Part shown: positions 1-9,934 of the stretch, one piece after another | Position numbering within the stretch: the first letter of the stretch is position 1 | Layout of the letters: each line of letters opens with the position of its first letter | Assembly: GCF_028583425.1 (NCBI RefSeq) | Contig: NC_072793.1 | Location: 171,531,681-171,595,680 of the forward strand | Reading direction: 5' to 3' | Origin: Eublepharis macularius | Taxonomy: Eukaryota; Chordata; Lepidosauria; Squamata; Eublepharidae | Length of the DNA: 64,000 bases | Notes under the pieces: generated by a model | The model's input: the letters and a program-made list of their open reading frames with translations, nothing else | Told to the model about the DNA's origin: nothing | Databases searched by the model: none | Program-made: the position numbers and the translations under genes

Positions 1-2106
1 AATTAACATTATATCATCCGCAAATGCTCTGACCTTGTATGAATAGTCCTTTATTTTTATTCCTCGAATTTCTTCGTCTTGTCGTATTTGTATCATCAGG
101 ATCTCCAATACCAAAATGAACAACAGTGGAGACAACGGGCAACCTTGTCTTGTTCCTTTACTTATAATCAATTTCTTAGTCGCTTCATCGTTCACCACAA
201 TTGCTGCAGTCTGGTCTCTATAAATTTCCTTAATTGCTCTGATGAATCTTTCTCCCAATTGTAGCTTTTCCATAGTGGCAAACATAAAATCCCAGTTTAA
301 ATTGTCAAACGCCTTTTCAGCATCAACAAAGAAGAAACCAACCTCTTTGTCACAACGCTTGTCATAATATTCAATAGCATTAATCACTGTCCTTAAATTG
401 TCTCTGATTTGTCTGTCTGGCAAAAAGCCTGCTTGTTCCTCCTCTATGACTTCCGAGAGCCACCCCTTCAGTCTCTCCGCCAATATCTTCGCGAAGATTT
501 TATAGTCATTGTTAAGTAACGATATAGGTCTCTAATTTTTCACATTAGTCAAGTCTTGGCCCTCTTTTGGGATCAATGATATGTTCGCTTCACTCCAGGT
601 ATCTGGAATCCTTTGATCCCTTAGAACTCCATTAATCACCTCTTTTAGGAATGGTGCCAGTTCATTGGCCATTGTCTTCTAAAATTTAGCCGTAAGTCCA
701 TCTGGCCCTGGCGCCTTTCCTAGATTTGCAGATTGTATTGCCTTACTTATTTCCTCGTCCGTTACTTCACTGTTCAATTTATTTCTCCAAACTTCCGAGA
801 TTACTGGAAGTTTCGTTTTCTCCAAATATGACGCTATTGATTCTTTATTTACCTCTTTCTTATTGTACAGCTTAGCGTAGAATTTATAAAAGGCTCTACT
901 AATGGTAGTCTGTTCCAAATACGTTTTATTGTCTTCACAAATTTTATTTATTATTTTCTTTTCCCTTCTCTTCTTCAATTGCCATGCCAGGTACTTCCCA
1001 GGTTTGTTTGCACCTTCAAACGCTTTCTGATTCAGTCTTTTAAGATTCCACTCCAATTCTTTGTTACTCATTGCTGTTAACTGTTCTTGAAGTATTTTAA
1101 TTTCCTGATATAATTTCTTTTTCCCTGGTCTCTTTTTTAACTGTATTTCTTTGGCTTTTATTTTCTCCTCAATCTCTTGTCTTTTCTCCTCTTTCTTTTT
1201 TCTTGCTCTACCATTTAAGTCCATTAGTATGCCCCTTATAACCGCCTTATAAGCATCCCAAACTTTATCAGTTGGTACTTCTTTATTCACGTTATATTGT
1301 ATGAAGAACTTTGTCTCTCTTCTCAGCATCTCCATATTCTCTCCTTCCTGTAGCAAGTCCTCATTTATTCTCCATGCTTTCCTTTTTCTCCTTTTCCCTA
1401 ATTTCCACATAATTGGATTATGATCTGAGCCTACCATCGGCATTATTTCTACCTCCTTAGTCCATAACGCTAAGTCTTTTGAGGCCCAGACCATATCAAT
1501 TCTTGATAGTGTAGAGTGCCTTGCAGAATAAAAAGTAAACTGTCTGCTTTTGGGATATTCTCTTCTCCATACATCTTCTAGAGTCTCCTGTTGTGTCAAC
1601 TCAAAAAAGAGCTTTGGTAGTAGTCCTCTTTTCTTTTGTGCCGTTGTTGTCTTTTTATCTAATTCCAAGTTTGTCACTCCATTGAAGTCTCCAGCAAGAA
1701 TTATCTGGTCATATGAAAGATCGTCTAGCTGCTTCCTCAAATCCTCAAAGAAGCTTTCTTTTGCACCGTTAGGTGCGTAAACTCCGACTACCAACACTCT
1801 CTTTAAATTCCAAGTACATTCCACTGCTATAAATCTGGCTTCCACATCTTTCATTACAAATTTTGGCTGTAGCTCCTCTTTTATATACAACACCACTCCT
1901 CTTTTTTTCTTATTTGAGGCCGCTACAAATTCCTTGCCCAATTTTCCCAATTTTAAATATTTTACATCCTGCTTTCGAATATGGGTCTCTTGCAAACATA
2001 CAATGTCACATTTTTGTTTTAATAGCCAGTGAAAGATATTTTTTTTCTTATTCGGTGAATTTAGTCCATTTACATTCCAAGATAAAACTTTACACTCCAT
2101 ACTCAT
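1..2106 (-). pseudogene. L1 ORF2 (endonuclease-reverse transcriptase), interrupted
   Basis: The protein starts with the L1 apurinic-type endonuclease: SWNVNGLNSP near residue 10, LQETH near 40, GDFNG near 140 and SDHNP near 225. A lysine-rich linker follows, then the reverse transcriptase, with GKAPGPDGLTAKF at the end of the first open stretch, the RPISLLN block, the AFDNLNWDF block and FADD close to base 15. Two in-frame TAG codons interrupt it: 679-681, where the family has tyrosine after GLTAKF, and 532-534, in place of the tyrosine before RPISLLN. The frame is otherwise continuous to the window edge, so the damage is two point changes and the copy is fairly young. Its start overlaps the ORF1 stop as ATGA. 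Confidence 0.9.
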
Positions 2107-2897
2107 AGTCTTGTTGGTAAGTCTTTTTCATTGTCCCTTATAAATCGCTCCATCTCTCGCTCAGATCTAATGCGCTTTTTGGCCCCTCCAAATTCAAAGG
2201 ACAAACCTTCTGGAAGCTCCCATCTGTACCTGATTTTCATGTCCTTCAATATCTGGATTAGCGCTTTATATTTTTTCCGATCCAGTAACACTGATCTGGG
2301 TAATTCCTTCATTATGATAATTGTCTTGCCATCAATCTCCAATGGGTCTTGAAACTGTTTAGTCACAATCTTCTCTTTCATGTTTCGTGTCGTAAATTGC
2401 ACAATCACATCTCTTGGTAATTTCCTCTGGGTTGCAATTCTCGAGTTTACGCGATATGCCACATCAAGGATAGCCACAACTTCCTCCTCCTCCTTCCCCA
2501 GGTATTCAGCTAACACCTCAGTCATCTGTTCTTGCGCTGTCTTTCCTTCCACCTCCGGCAGACCGCGAAATCTCAGCTGCTTCTCCATGTGTCTACTTTC
2601 CGCAACCGCCATCCTTCCCCTCATCAGTCTCATCTCTGTTTGTTGCGTGTCTGCTAGATTCTCCATCGCTCCTTCTACTGTTTTAACTCTCTGCTGCGTT
2701 CCTTGTAATTCATTTTGTATTGTTTCCATACCTTTCTTCACTTCTGACAGCTCCAATTTTACTTCTGACAGCTCCAATTTTACTGTCTGTTTAACCTCTT
2801 TAATCAGCTCCAATTTCGTATCTTTAAGTTCTTTAATCACCTCTAAAAGTTTTTTATCCAGGTTTTCTATTGCCGATTGCCACTCTTTTTTTGACAT
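2103..2897 (-). CDS. L1 ORF1 RNA-binding protein, open
   Basis: This 264-residue open frame has the order of L1 ORF1p. A long charged coiled coil (about residues 1-105) contains a short tandem repeat of VKLELSE near residues 39-52. An RRM-like core begins near LRFRGLPE (about 109), and a C-terminal domain ends with RSEREMERFIRDNEKDLP. In the family ORF1p trimerises through the coiled coil, binds L1 RNA and acts as a nucleic-acid chaperone in the retrotransposition particle. The start chosen is the first Met after the UTR and gives the usual coiled-coil start. The stop codon TGA overlaps the ORF2 start codon as ATGA, unlike the spacer of mammalian L1. No break is visible. Confidence 0.88.
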   Translation of the reverse strand: MSKKEWQSAIENLDKKLLEVIKELKDTKLELIKEVKQTVKLELSEVKLELSEVKKGMETIQNELQGTQQRVKTVEGAMENLADTQQTEMRLMRGRMAVAESRHMEKQLRFRGLPEVEGKTAQEQMTEVLAEYLGKEEEEVVAILDVAYRVNSRIATQRKLPRDVIVQFTTRNMKEKIVTKQFQDPLEIDGKTIIIMKELPRSVLLDRKKYKALIQILKDMKIRYRWELPEGLSFEFGGAKKRIRSEREMERFIRDNEKDLPTRL

Positions 2898-3813
2898 CGT
2901 GGGGATTGCTTTAGCTCGCTCCCACGAGTCCGCTCTCTTCCTTAACTCCGTGGCGTAAAATTTAATACCTTTTTTGTTTCAAATGTCCCGGTCTTCTTAC
3001 ATAAATTAATTTTTAATGAGTCCAAAATGTCGGGCGTCTTTTCTCTATGGTCTCTCTATGATTTTGTAATCCAAGATGGCCTACTTCCTTTTCCGCTGAA
3101 GCCGCGACCCTTCCCCTTTCAAAGATGGCGATTCCCTTCTTCCTGCCCTCCAGCAAGGGCCGCTTCTCTCCAGCCACTCTATTGTTGTTACGCACTTCCT
3201 GTCTCCCAGCTTCCCACAGCAGATCTCGCGATGGTATCTTTTTCTCACAGCTCCATAACCGCAAGTATTCAAAACAATAGTCCAGTTTCTTTAATAACTT
3301 CTTTAAACTTAGTCTCTTTTCAAATACAACTCTTGCCGAATCTTCCCCTCCTTTTCACTAGTCTGTTGCAGTTTAAAAATCTACTTTTATTCCTCTATGC
3401 TTTTATCAATCTGTCCCGTATCGGAAGATAGTGATCTTTACCTTCTCATTCGCTTTTCTCGGGTTGTAATCGCTGTTTCGATTTTAGCTTCTTCTCTCCA
3501 CTTCTTCCCTCAATCGAAGCTTGGGTATGTAGGTCTTATGCCAGCCGAATTGGCCCCAGAACTGCCGCAGAGATTGTAGCCGACCTGTCGCAGGGTGGGA
3601 CCTCAAGGATCGGGAGGGGACCCGTTGTGTAGAGCCCCCCCTCGTCCGAGATCTAACTCACCCTAGGGTCTTGAGCGTTCTTTGCCTGCTCTCCGCCTGA
3701 GAGCAGTCGGCCGCGGGCTATTTTCACCCCACCGGCCGCTTAAAACGGCAGTCCGGTCAGCTCCGCAAATGGAGCTGCTTCAGACCTCCATGGATCCCAA
3801 ACCGGAAGTCCAG
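2898..3813 (-). promoter_or_regulatory. L1 5' UTR / internal promoter region
   Basis: This 0.9-kb GC-rich stretch upstream of ORF1 lacks a long ORF and takes the place of the L1 internal promoter. Two YY1-like AAGATGGC motifs lie at about 3073 and 3125 on the plus strand, antisense to L1. Short plus-strand ORFs here do not resemble proteins. Promoter function is inferred from position only. Confidence 0.6.
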
Positions 3814-5935
3814 AAAATGAATTGTTGATCATACGGAGCAGAGCGTACATTGGAAACAGAAAGGGCCATCTATTGAACACCATAAGACTACAACATCGAG
3901 CACAAGAAACTCAAATATGTAAAAATGGATGTTTCCATGCTTACCTGATCTCTGTGATGTTTGAAGACAGAGGCAAATTTGATTTCTAGGTTCCAGGTTT
4001 CATGTTCAGAATAAAAACATCCCAGATTATTTCTTTATGGATGGGATGGATGGCCCTTAAAAAACAGTTTCATGTTTTCAAAGTAAGGTTATAATGCCCT
4101 CTTTCTATTCCATGCATTGTCTTTCTGCCAGTCACTGTTCCAGTGCAAGGTTGTTCTCTAGCTAAGCTAAAGGTCCGTCAATATCGTCTCATCTGTCAAA
4201 AGGCCAGGCTCCCAAACAAGACATGGAAAAATGTATCCAGACACCAAGTGTTGGGATTCTTGCCTTTCCTACAGCATGTAATTTAGTTCATTCCCTCATT
4301 TCCAGCTCCTTTTTTTTTTTTGCTGTGTACTTGCGACTGCTATGGTGGAATTATTTCACAGGCCCTTGTTTTTGCCGCGGGGAATGTGAGATTGACAGCC
4401 CTGGCCTGCAAGAACACAAAGGAGGAATTGACCTCTCCCAAGTCCCCGCCCCTTTATAACTGGGACTTACTCTCTGCCGCAACCAGATAGTCGGTAGAAG
4501 CATCAGGCAATGAAGGGGTGGCCCATCCATTTGGTAGTCCTAGGTGATTGCACAAGGCACCAGTGGTGGAGGGCTGCAGTCAGTTCTGTCACCATCCCAA
4601 CCTCTGCCTAGCCATGCTCCTCCCCTCACTTGGCTGCCCACCAGCCCCTCTGCACATAGAGAAAACCAAATCATTAAAAAACATGTCCCTCTTTTCCAAG
4701 ATCTGAAGCTTACCTCTATGATGGTAAAGAACTAAGCAGAAAAAAACTTTTGAGTTTCTGGTGTTTGTTCATGTCAGAGTACCTTCTCTATTTAGCTGGC
4801 CACCTCTTTTCATATTCTACGTTACATGTGTATAAGGAACAGCTCTCTAGCAGCCCCTTTAAAATATCAAACTTCTTTTTTAATTTCAGACTGGGAGTTC
4901 AGACAGGCCCTAGATTAAAGTTGTTTTGAAATGTGTGTGTGTGTGTTTTGGTGCCTGCTAATTAAATATTGCTGCTGGCCCTCTCTTTTGGGAGTGGGCT
5001 TTGAGAAGGAGGCATATGAGAAGCTAATTGTAACCAGCATTCCATTTAACATTAAAGACTAGGATTTGATTGGTTCCTGGGAGTTGAAAAGGGCAGCTTC
5101 TTCCTTCTATTGGCCTGCAGTGGTGGGGCGTTTTGTTGGAAATTCTGGCCTGGACTGGCAAGAATGGATTCCTGTTGGAGCTTTGGTGAGAGTTGTTAAT
5201 TTGGAACTGATTCAGTAGGTGCTGGAGAGAGAGTTTGTCGTTTTATAGCCAGTTAGGTTTTAGTTTGGACAGCAAAGCCTTATTTGTCTTACGCCTTGCC
5301 AGAATGCTGATGAAGGGTGACTACTGTTTTTGCATATCCTCTGATATTATTTTCTAATAATCTAATTTTTCATGTTTATTCATTGTCTCTTGAGTTACTT
5401 GCCAAAGGTGTGCACACATTGCACTCAGACCTAGAGGCCAGGTGGCTTCTTATGATATGGACTAGAGCTTCACAGATACTCCTGGAGAACTTGAGCTGGG
5501 TAATTTTAGCAGTCGAGGGCTGGAGTGGGGGGCTTCTAGTTCTATACATGTGTGAAAGCATAAATGGCTGTTCTTCTCTTAAAGGATACCCTTTTCCTCC
5601 CCAAAAGCTCCCCCAAACCACTTCTTCATGCAAATCTACTGAGGTAGGAAAACAGAAACTTAAAACCACTAGATCACTTTGAGACGAAGCTATCCATTGT
5701 CTATTCTCTCTTGGGCTCTTCATACAAATGGCTATTCTGCCAACTTACTCACCTTGGAATTTAGAAGGAATTGGGAAAGCAAGCAGGAGAACTGGCTACT
5801 AAAGATTGTGAAAATTTTACCGCTGAACATTTAATGAATGCAAACACAACTGCTAAAATGCCAAGTAGGACTCTCTTCATCAGATTGTTATAGAAAGTGT
5901 CATATGCTCACATGAGGTTTCTCTTTTTTCAGTAG
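3814..5935. other. Non-coding stretch upstream of the ZNF-A finger exon
   Basis: About 2.1 kb without a recognisable gene. It ends in a pyrimidine-rich tract and a CAGTAG acceptor, so at least its right part should be ZNF-A intron. It holds a short (TG)n run near 4932-4947 and a T-run near 4310. No KRAB exon was found on the plus strand here. Confidence 0.55.
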
Positions 5936-7992
5936 GAGGCACATGGGAGTTGGCAAATGAAAGGAAAGAACATCCAGTGCTGGAGGAAAAGGATCCATAC
6001 GCAGTTGTGAAAGAGGCGGTAAAATATAGTGATGCCTTGAGGAAGGAGGAGGGAGAACATCCGTACAAACGGAGGAATAAAGCTGGTCTCTTACTGAGAG
6101 ATAACTCTCTGCTGCAAAAAGTATATGAAGGACAGAATAGGAATGAGGATGCTGCAAAAGGGAAAACGTTTCCTAAAAACTCAGATATTAATATTCAAGG
6201 GAAAACCTGTAACAGAAAACAAATGTCTAAGTCTCTAGAGTGTGGGATGATATTTCAGCAGAAAAATAGGCCAACTTGCCATCAAAGAATTCACCCTGGG
6301 GAGAAGCGATATAAATGCCTGGAGTGTGGGAAAAGCTTCAATCAACGAGGAACCCTTATTATCCACCAGAGAATTCACACAGGAGAGAAACTGTATAAAT
6401 GCCTGGTGTGTGGGAAAAGGTTCAGGCACAAAGGAGCCCTTAGTATGCATCAGAGAATTCACTCAGGGGAGAAACCGTATAAATGCCTCGAGTGTGGAAA
6501 AAGCTTCAATCGGAATGGAAGCCTTACTCTCCATCAGAGAAGTCACACAGGGGAGAAACCATATAAATGCTTGGAGTGTGGAAAAAGTTTCAATCAAAGT
6601 AGTTCCCTTAGTATCCATCAGAGAATTCACACAGGGGAGAAACCGTATAAATGCCTGGAGTGTGGAAAAAGCTTCAGTCGGCGTGGAAACCTTAGTATGC
6701 ATCAGAGCATTCACACAGGGGAGAAACCATATAAATGCTTGGAGTGTGGAAAGAGCTTTACTCTCAACAGAAGCCTTGCTCTCCATCAGAGAATTCACAC
6801 AGGGGAGAAACCGTACAGATGCCAGAAGTGTGGGAAAAGCTTCAGTCGTAGTGGAACCCTTCGTATCCATAAAAGAATTCACACAGAGGAGAAACCATAT
6901 AAATGTCTGGACTGTGGGAAAAGCTTCAAGTGGAAAGATGGCCTAGCTTCCCATCAAAGACTTCAAACAGGCGGTAAGCTGTATAAATGCCTGGTGTGTG
7001 GGAAAAGCTTTGGTGGCAAGAAATGCCTTTATACCCATCAAAGAGGTCACACAGAGGAAAAACCATATAAATGTCTGGAGTGTGGAAAAAACTTCAAACA
7101 ATGTCACAGACTTACTGTCCATCAAAAAATTCACACAGGGGAAAAACCATATAAATGCTTGGAGTGTGGAAAAAGTTTTAAGAGGAGTAATCACCTTAGT
7201 ATGCATCAAAGACTTCACACAGGGGAGAAACCATATAAATGCATGGAGTGTGGAAAAAGCTTCACTAGGAGTGAAAACCTGAAATCCCACCAAACTATTC
7301 ACACAGGGGAGAAAAAATATAAATGCCAGGAATGTGGAAAAAGCTTCAGGCAGAGGTCACACCTTACTTCCCATCAAAATATTCATACAGGTGATAAAAA
7401 ATATAAATGCCTGGAGTGTGGAAAAAGTTTTCGTCTGAGGCACACCCTCACTTCCCATGAAAGAGTTCACACAGGGGAGAAGCCATATAAATGTATGGAA
7501 TGTGGAAAAAGCTTTAGTATAAAACAGAGCCTTACTCACCATGAAAGAATTCACACAGGGGTGAAACCATATGACTGTACGGAGTGTGGTAAAAGCTTTA
7601 GTCGTAGGGACAGCCTTACTTCCCATGAAAGAATACACAAAGGGGTGAAACCATATAAATGCTTTGAGTGTGGAAAAAGCTTTAGTATGAGAATGAGCCT
7701 TACTTCCCATAAAAGAGTTCATACAGGGGAGAAACCATATAAATGCCTGGAGTGTGGAAAAAGCTTCAGTCAGAGCTCACAGCTTACTGTCCATCAAAGA
7801 CTTCACACAGGGGAAAAACAATATACGTGTCTGGAGTGTGGAAAAAGCTTCACTAAAAGATCACAACTTACTTCCCATCAAAGAACTCACACTGGAGAGA
7901 AACCATATAAATGCCTAGAATGTGGGAAAAGGTTCAGTCACAGTGCAGCTCTTACTTCCCATCAAAAAATTCACACAGGAGAAAACATATAA
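5936..7992 (+). CDS. ZNF-A: C2H2 zinc-finger protein, finger exon (about 20 fingers)
   Basis: Single long exon of a KRAB-type C2H2 gene. The acceptor is CAGTAG; starting at 5936 reproduces the conserved exon start of the paralogues (GGTWELANE here, GGEWESANE in ZNF-C). The exon encodes about 100 residues of acidic spacer, one decayed finger ([10 protein letters not shown]), then 20 tandem 28-residue fingers of the form [10 protein letters not shown]...H...H joined by TGEKP linkers. Finger 8 has lost a zinc ligand (HQRLQTGGK). The family binds DNA in the nucleus, usually as a repressor. Unlike the other cluster members it lies on the plus strand, and its KRAB exons are not in the window, so the full product is unknown. 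The frame ends early (HTGENI) through a frameshift. Confidence 0.9.
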
Positions 7993-8152
7993 ATTCATGG
8001 AGTCTGGAAAAATCATCAGTTTGAATGGAAGCCTTGCTTCCCATCAAAGCATTCACATAGTGGAGAAACCATATAAGTGCATGGAGTGTGGGAAAAGATT
8101 CAGTGTGAACAAAACCCTTAATTCCCATCAAAGTATTCAGTTAATTAGATAA
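7993..8152 (+). pseudogene. ZNF-A: two out-of-frame finger remnants
   Basis: After the ZNF-A stop the next frame still reads as two fingers: a weak one ([19 protein letters not shown]) and a good one starting [20 protein letters not shown], followed by a stop at 8150-8152. The linker has lost two G bases (ACAGGA where other copies have ACAGGGGA), which puts TAA in frame. The original protein therefore probably had 22 fingers. The remnants are close enough to consensus to suggest a recent shift. Confidence 0.85.
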
Positions 8153-8244
8153 GTGGAATAAAATGAACCCTTCATGGTTAGAGAGATACCTTCTTACTAT
8201 ATAATTGAGTATGTTTCAGACAACTCACTTTATACTCTGGTGCA

Positions 8245-8258
8245 CCACCAGAGGGCGC
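8245..8258 (+). promoter_or_regulatory. CTCF-type binding motif
   Basis: CCACCAGAGGGCGC matches the vertebrate CTCF core consensus (CCASYAGRKGGC-type) at every defined position. It lies about 90 bp after the end of the ZNF-A finger remnants and just before the minisatellite. Occupancy is not shown by sequence; insulation of the plus-strand ZNF-A from the minus-strand ZNF-B/C/D group is an inference. Confidence 0.65.
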
Positions 8259-8329
8259 TGCTGCAGAAGAACACCCAGGCAACTCACACTATTGCTCCAG
8301 AAAACATGCCATGGTGGGAAGCCCAAGCC

Positions 8330-9890
8330 AGGAACAGGAGCGGAGCAGGTGGCAATGCCCACCCTCCCTTCAGTTAGCTGATATTAGGAGTGGAACAAGT
8401 GGCAATGCCCACCACCACCTTAACCCAGCTGATATTAGGAGTGGAGCAGGTAGAAATTCCCACCCCCACCTTAACCCAGTGGGTATTAGGAGTGGAGCAG
8501 GTGGCAATGCCCACCCACTCCTTCAGCCAGCTGGTATTAGGCGCGGAGCAGGTGGCAATGCCCACCCCACCTTAACACAGCCGGTAATAGGAGTGGAGCA
8601 GGTGGCAATGCCCATCCCCACCTTAACAAAGCTGGTATTAGGAGCAGAGGAGGTGGAAATGCCGGCCCCCTTCAGCCAACTGGTATTAGGAGCAGAGCAG
8701 GTGGCAATTCCCACCACCACTTTAACCCTGTGGGTATTAGGAGCAGATCAGGTGGAAATGCCAGTCCACTTCAGCCAACTGGTATTAGAAGCAGAGCAGG
8801 TGGCAATTCCCACACCCCACCTTAACCCAGCGGGTATTAGGAGTGGAGAAGGTGGCAATGCCCACCTCCACCTTAACCTATCTGGTATTAGGAGCAAAGT
8901 AGGTGGCAATGCCCTCCACCTGCCTTAACCCAGCTGGGATCAGGAATGGAGCAGGTGGCAATGCCCAACCCTGCCTTAACCCAGCTGGTATTAGGAGTGG
9001 AGCAGGTGCCAATGCCCACCTCCCTTCACCCAGCTGGGATCAGGAGCAGAGCAGGTGTCTATGCCTACTATCCACCTTAACCCAGCTGGTATTAGGAGCA
9101 GAGCAGAGGTCATGCCCACCCCCCTTCATCCAAGTGAAATCAGGAGCAGAGCCGATGGCAATGCTTGCCCCCTTCATCTAGCTGGGATTAGGAGTGGAGC
9201 AGGTGTCATTTGCCCACCCAGCACCTTCACCTGGGTGGGATCAGGCACAGAGCAGGAGACAAGTCCTTTCTTCCCATCACCCAGCTGGGATAAGAAGTGG
9301 AGAAGGTGGCAATGCCCAACCTTTTCAGCCTACTGGAATAAGGCACTGAGCAGGAGGCAATGCCCACCCCATCTTCACCCTTTCGGAATCAGGAGCAGAG
9401 AAGGTGGCAATGCTTGCATCCCCTTCACCCAGTTAGGATCAGGCTTGGAGCAGGCAGCAATGCCTGCCCCCTGTGCACATAGCAAAGCCCTCTGCCCACC
9501 TTCATCTGTTGAGATCAGGTGAGGAGCAGGAAGTAATGCCTGCTCCTCCCTTCACCTAGCAGAGAACAAGTGGCAATGCCCACTTCCCTTCACCCAGCTA
9601 GAATCAGGCTTGGAGCAGGCAACAATGCCTGCTCCCCTTCACCAAGCCATAATGTGGCACAGAGCAGAAGGCAATGCCTGTTTTCCCTTCACCTAACTGG
9701 GATCAGGAGCAGAGAAAGTGGCAATGCCTGCTCCCCTTTACCTGACCTGTATCAGGCGTGCAGTAGGTAGCAAAGCCCACCCCCCTTCAGTTGCTGAGAT
9801 CAGGTGTGGAGCAGGTGGCAATGTCCACCCTCTTCCTTCACTGGCCAGGATCAGTGATGGAGGAGGAGGGAATGCCTGCCTGCCCGCTCT
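8330..9890 (+). repeat. ~50-bp minisatellite (about 30 units), internal to a Helitron
   Basis: Tandem units of 50-51 bp, each with a core like GGAGCAGGTGGCAATGCCCA followed by a C-rich CCTTAACCCAGCTGGTATTA part. The phase is very regular at the left (cores at 8351, 8401, 8451, 8502, 8553, 8603) and drifts rightwards. The array runs directly into a Helitron 3' terminus. The same unit, in reverse orientation, recurs at 31480-31850 next to another Helitron terminus, so the array belongs to the element. Long ORFs inside it are products of the repeat. Confidence 0.85.
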
Positions 9891-9934
9891 CTAGAGCCCT
9901 TTGTATTTTTCCCCACAACATGCTTTGTTTCTAG
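9891..9934 (+). mobile_element. Helitron 3' terminus (hairpin plus CTAG)
   Basis: An imperfect hairpin (AGAGCCCTTTGT ... ACAACATGCTTT) is followed by GTTT, CTAG and then a host T. Hairpin, CTAG end and insertion before T are the 3' signature of Helitrons, rolling-circle DNA transposons. Near-identical termini lie at 18640 and 31413 on the other strand. The element body is the minisatellite to the left. The 5' TC end was not identified and no Rep/helicase coding is visible, so this is a non-autonomous copy. Confidence 0.72.

Larger units (their letters stand above)
1..3813 (-). mobile_element. L1 (LINE-1) retrotransposon, 5' part, cut by window edge
   Basis: The minus strand reads in order a GC-rich 5' UTR (about 3813 to 2898), ORF1 (2897-2103) and ORF2 (from 2106 to beyond base 1). 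Window start falls just after the reverse-transcriptase FADD motif, so the ORF2 C-terminus and 3' UTR are outside. The 5' boundary near 3813 is estimated from where UTR-like sequence gives way to unrelated AT-rich sequence; no target-site duplication can be checked. Because the 5' UTR is present, this was probably a full-length insertion. ORF1 is open but ORF2 has in-frame stops, so the copy is no longer autonomous. Lying just upstream of ZNF-A in the opposite orientation, it may sit in that gene's intron. Confidence 0.9.

Noticed and set aside
3814-5935. KRAB exons for ZNF-A
   Set aside because: Looked for the EVAVYF, VMLENF and KPDLISWLE words on the plus strand and found none; they are either left of the window or lost.
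6326-7302. Shifted-frame and antisense ORFs across ZNF-A
   Set aside because: They repeat with the 84-base finger period and have no independent family resemblance.
8311-9522. ORFs of 155-205 codons in the 8.3-9.9 kb region
   Set aside because: They follow the ~50-bp minisatellite unit, change frame with it and have no start context or splice signals.
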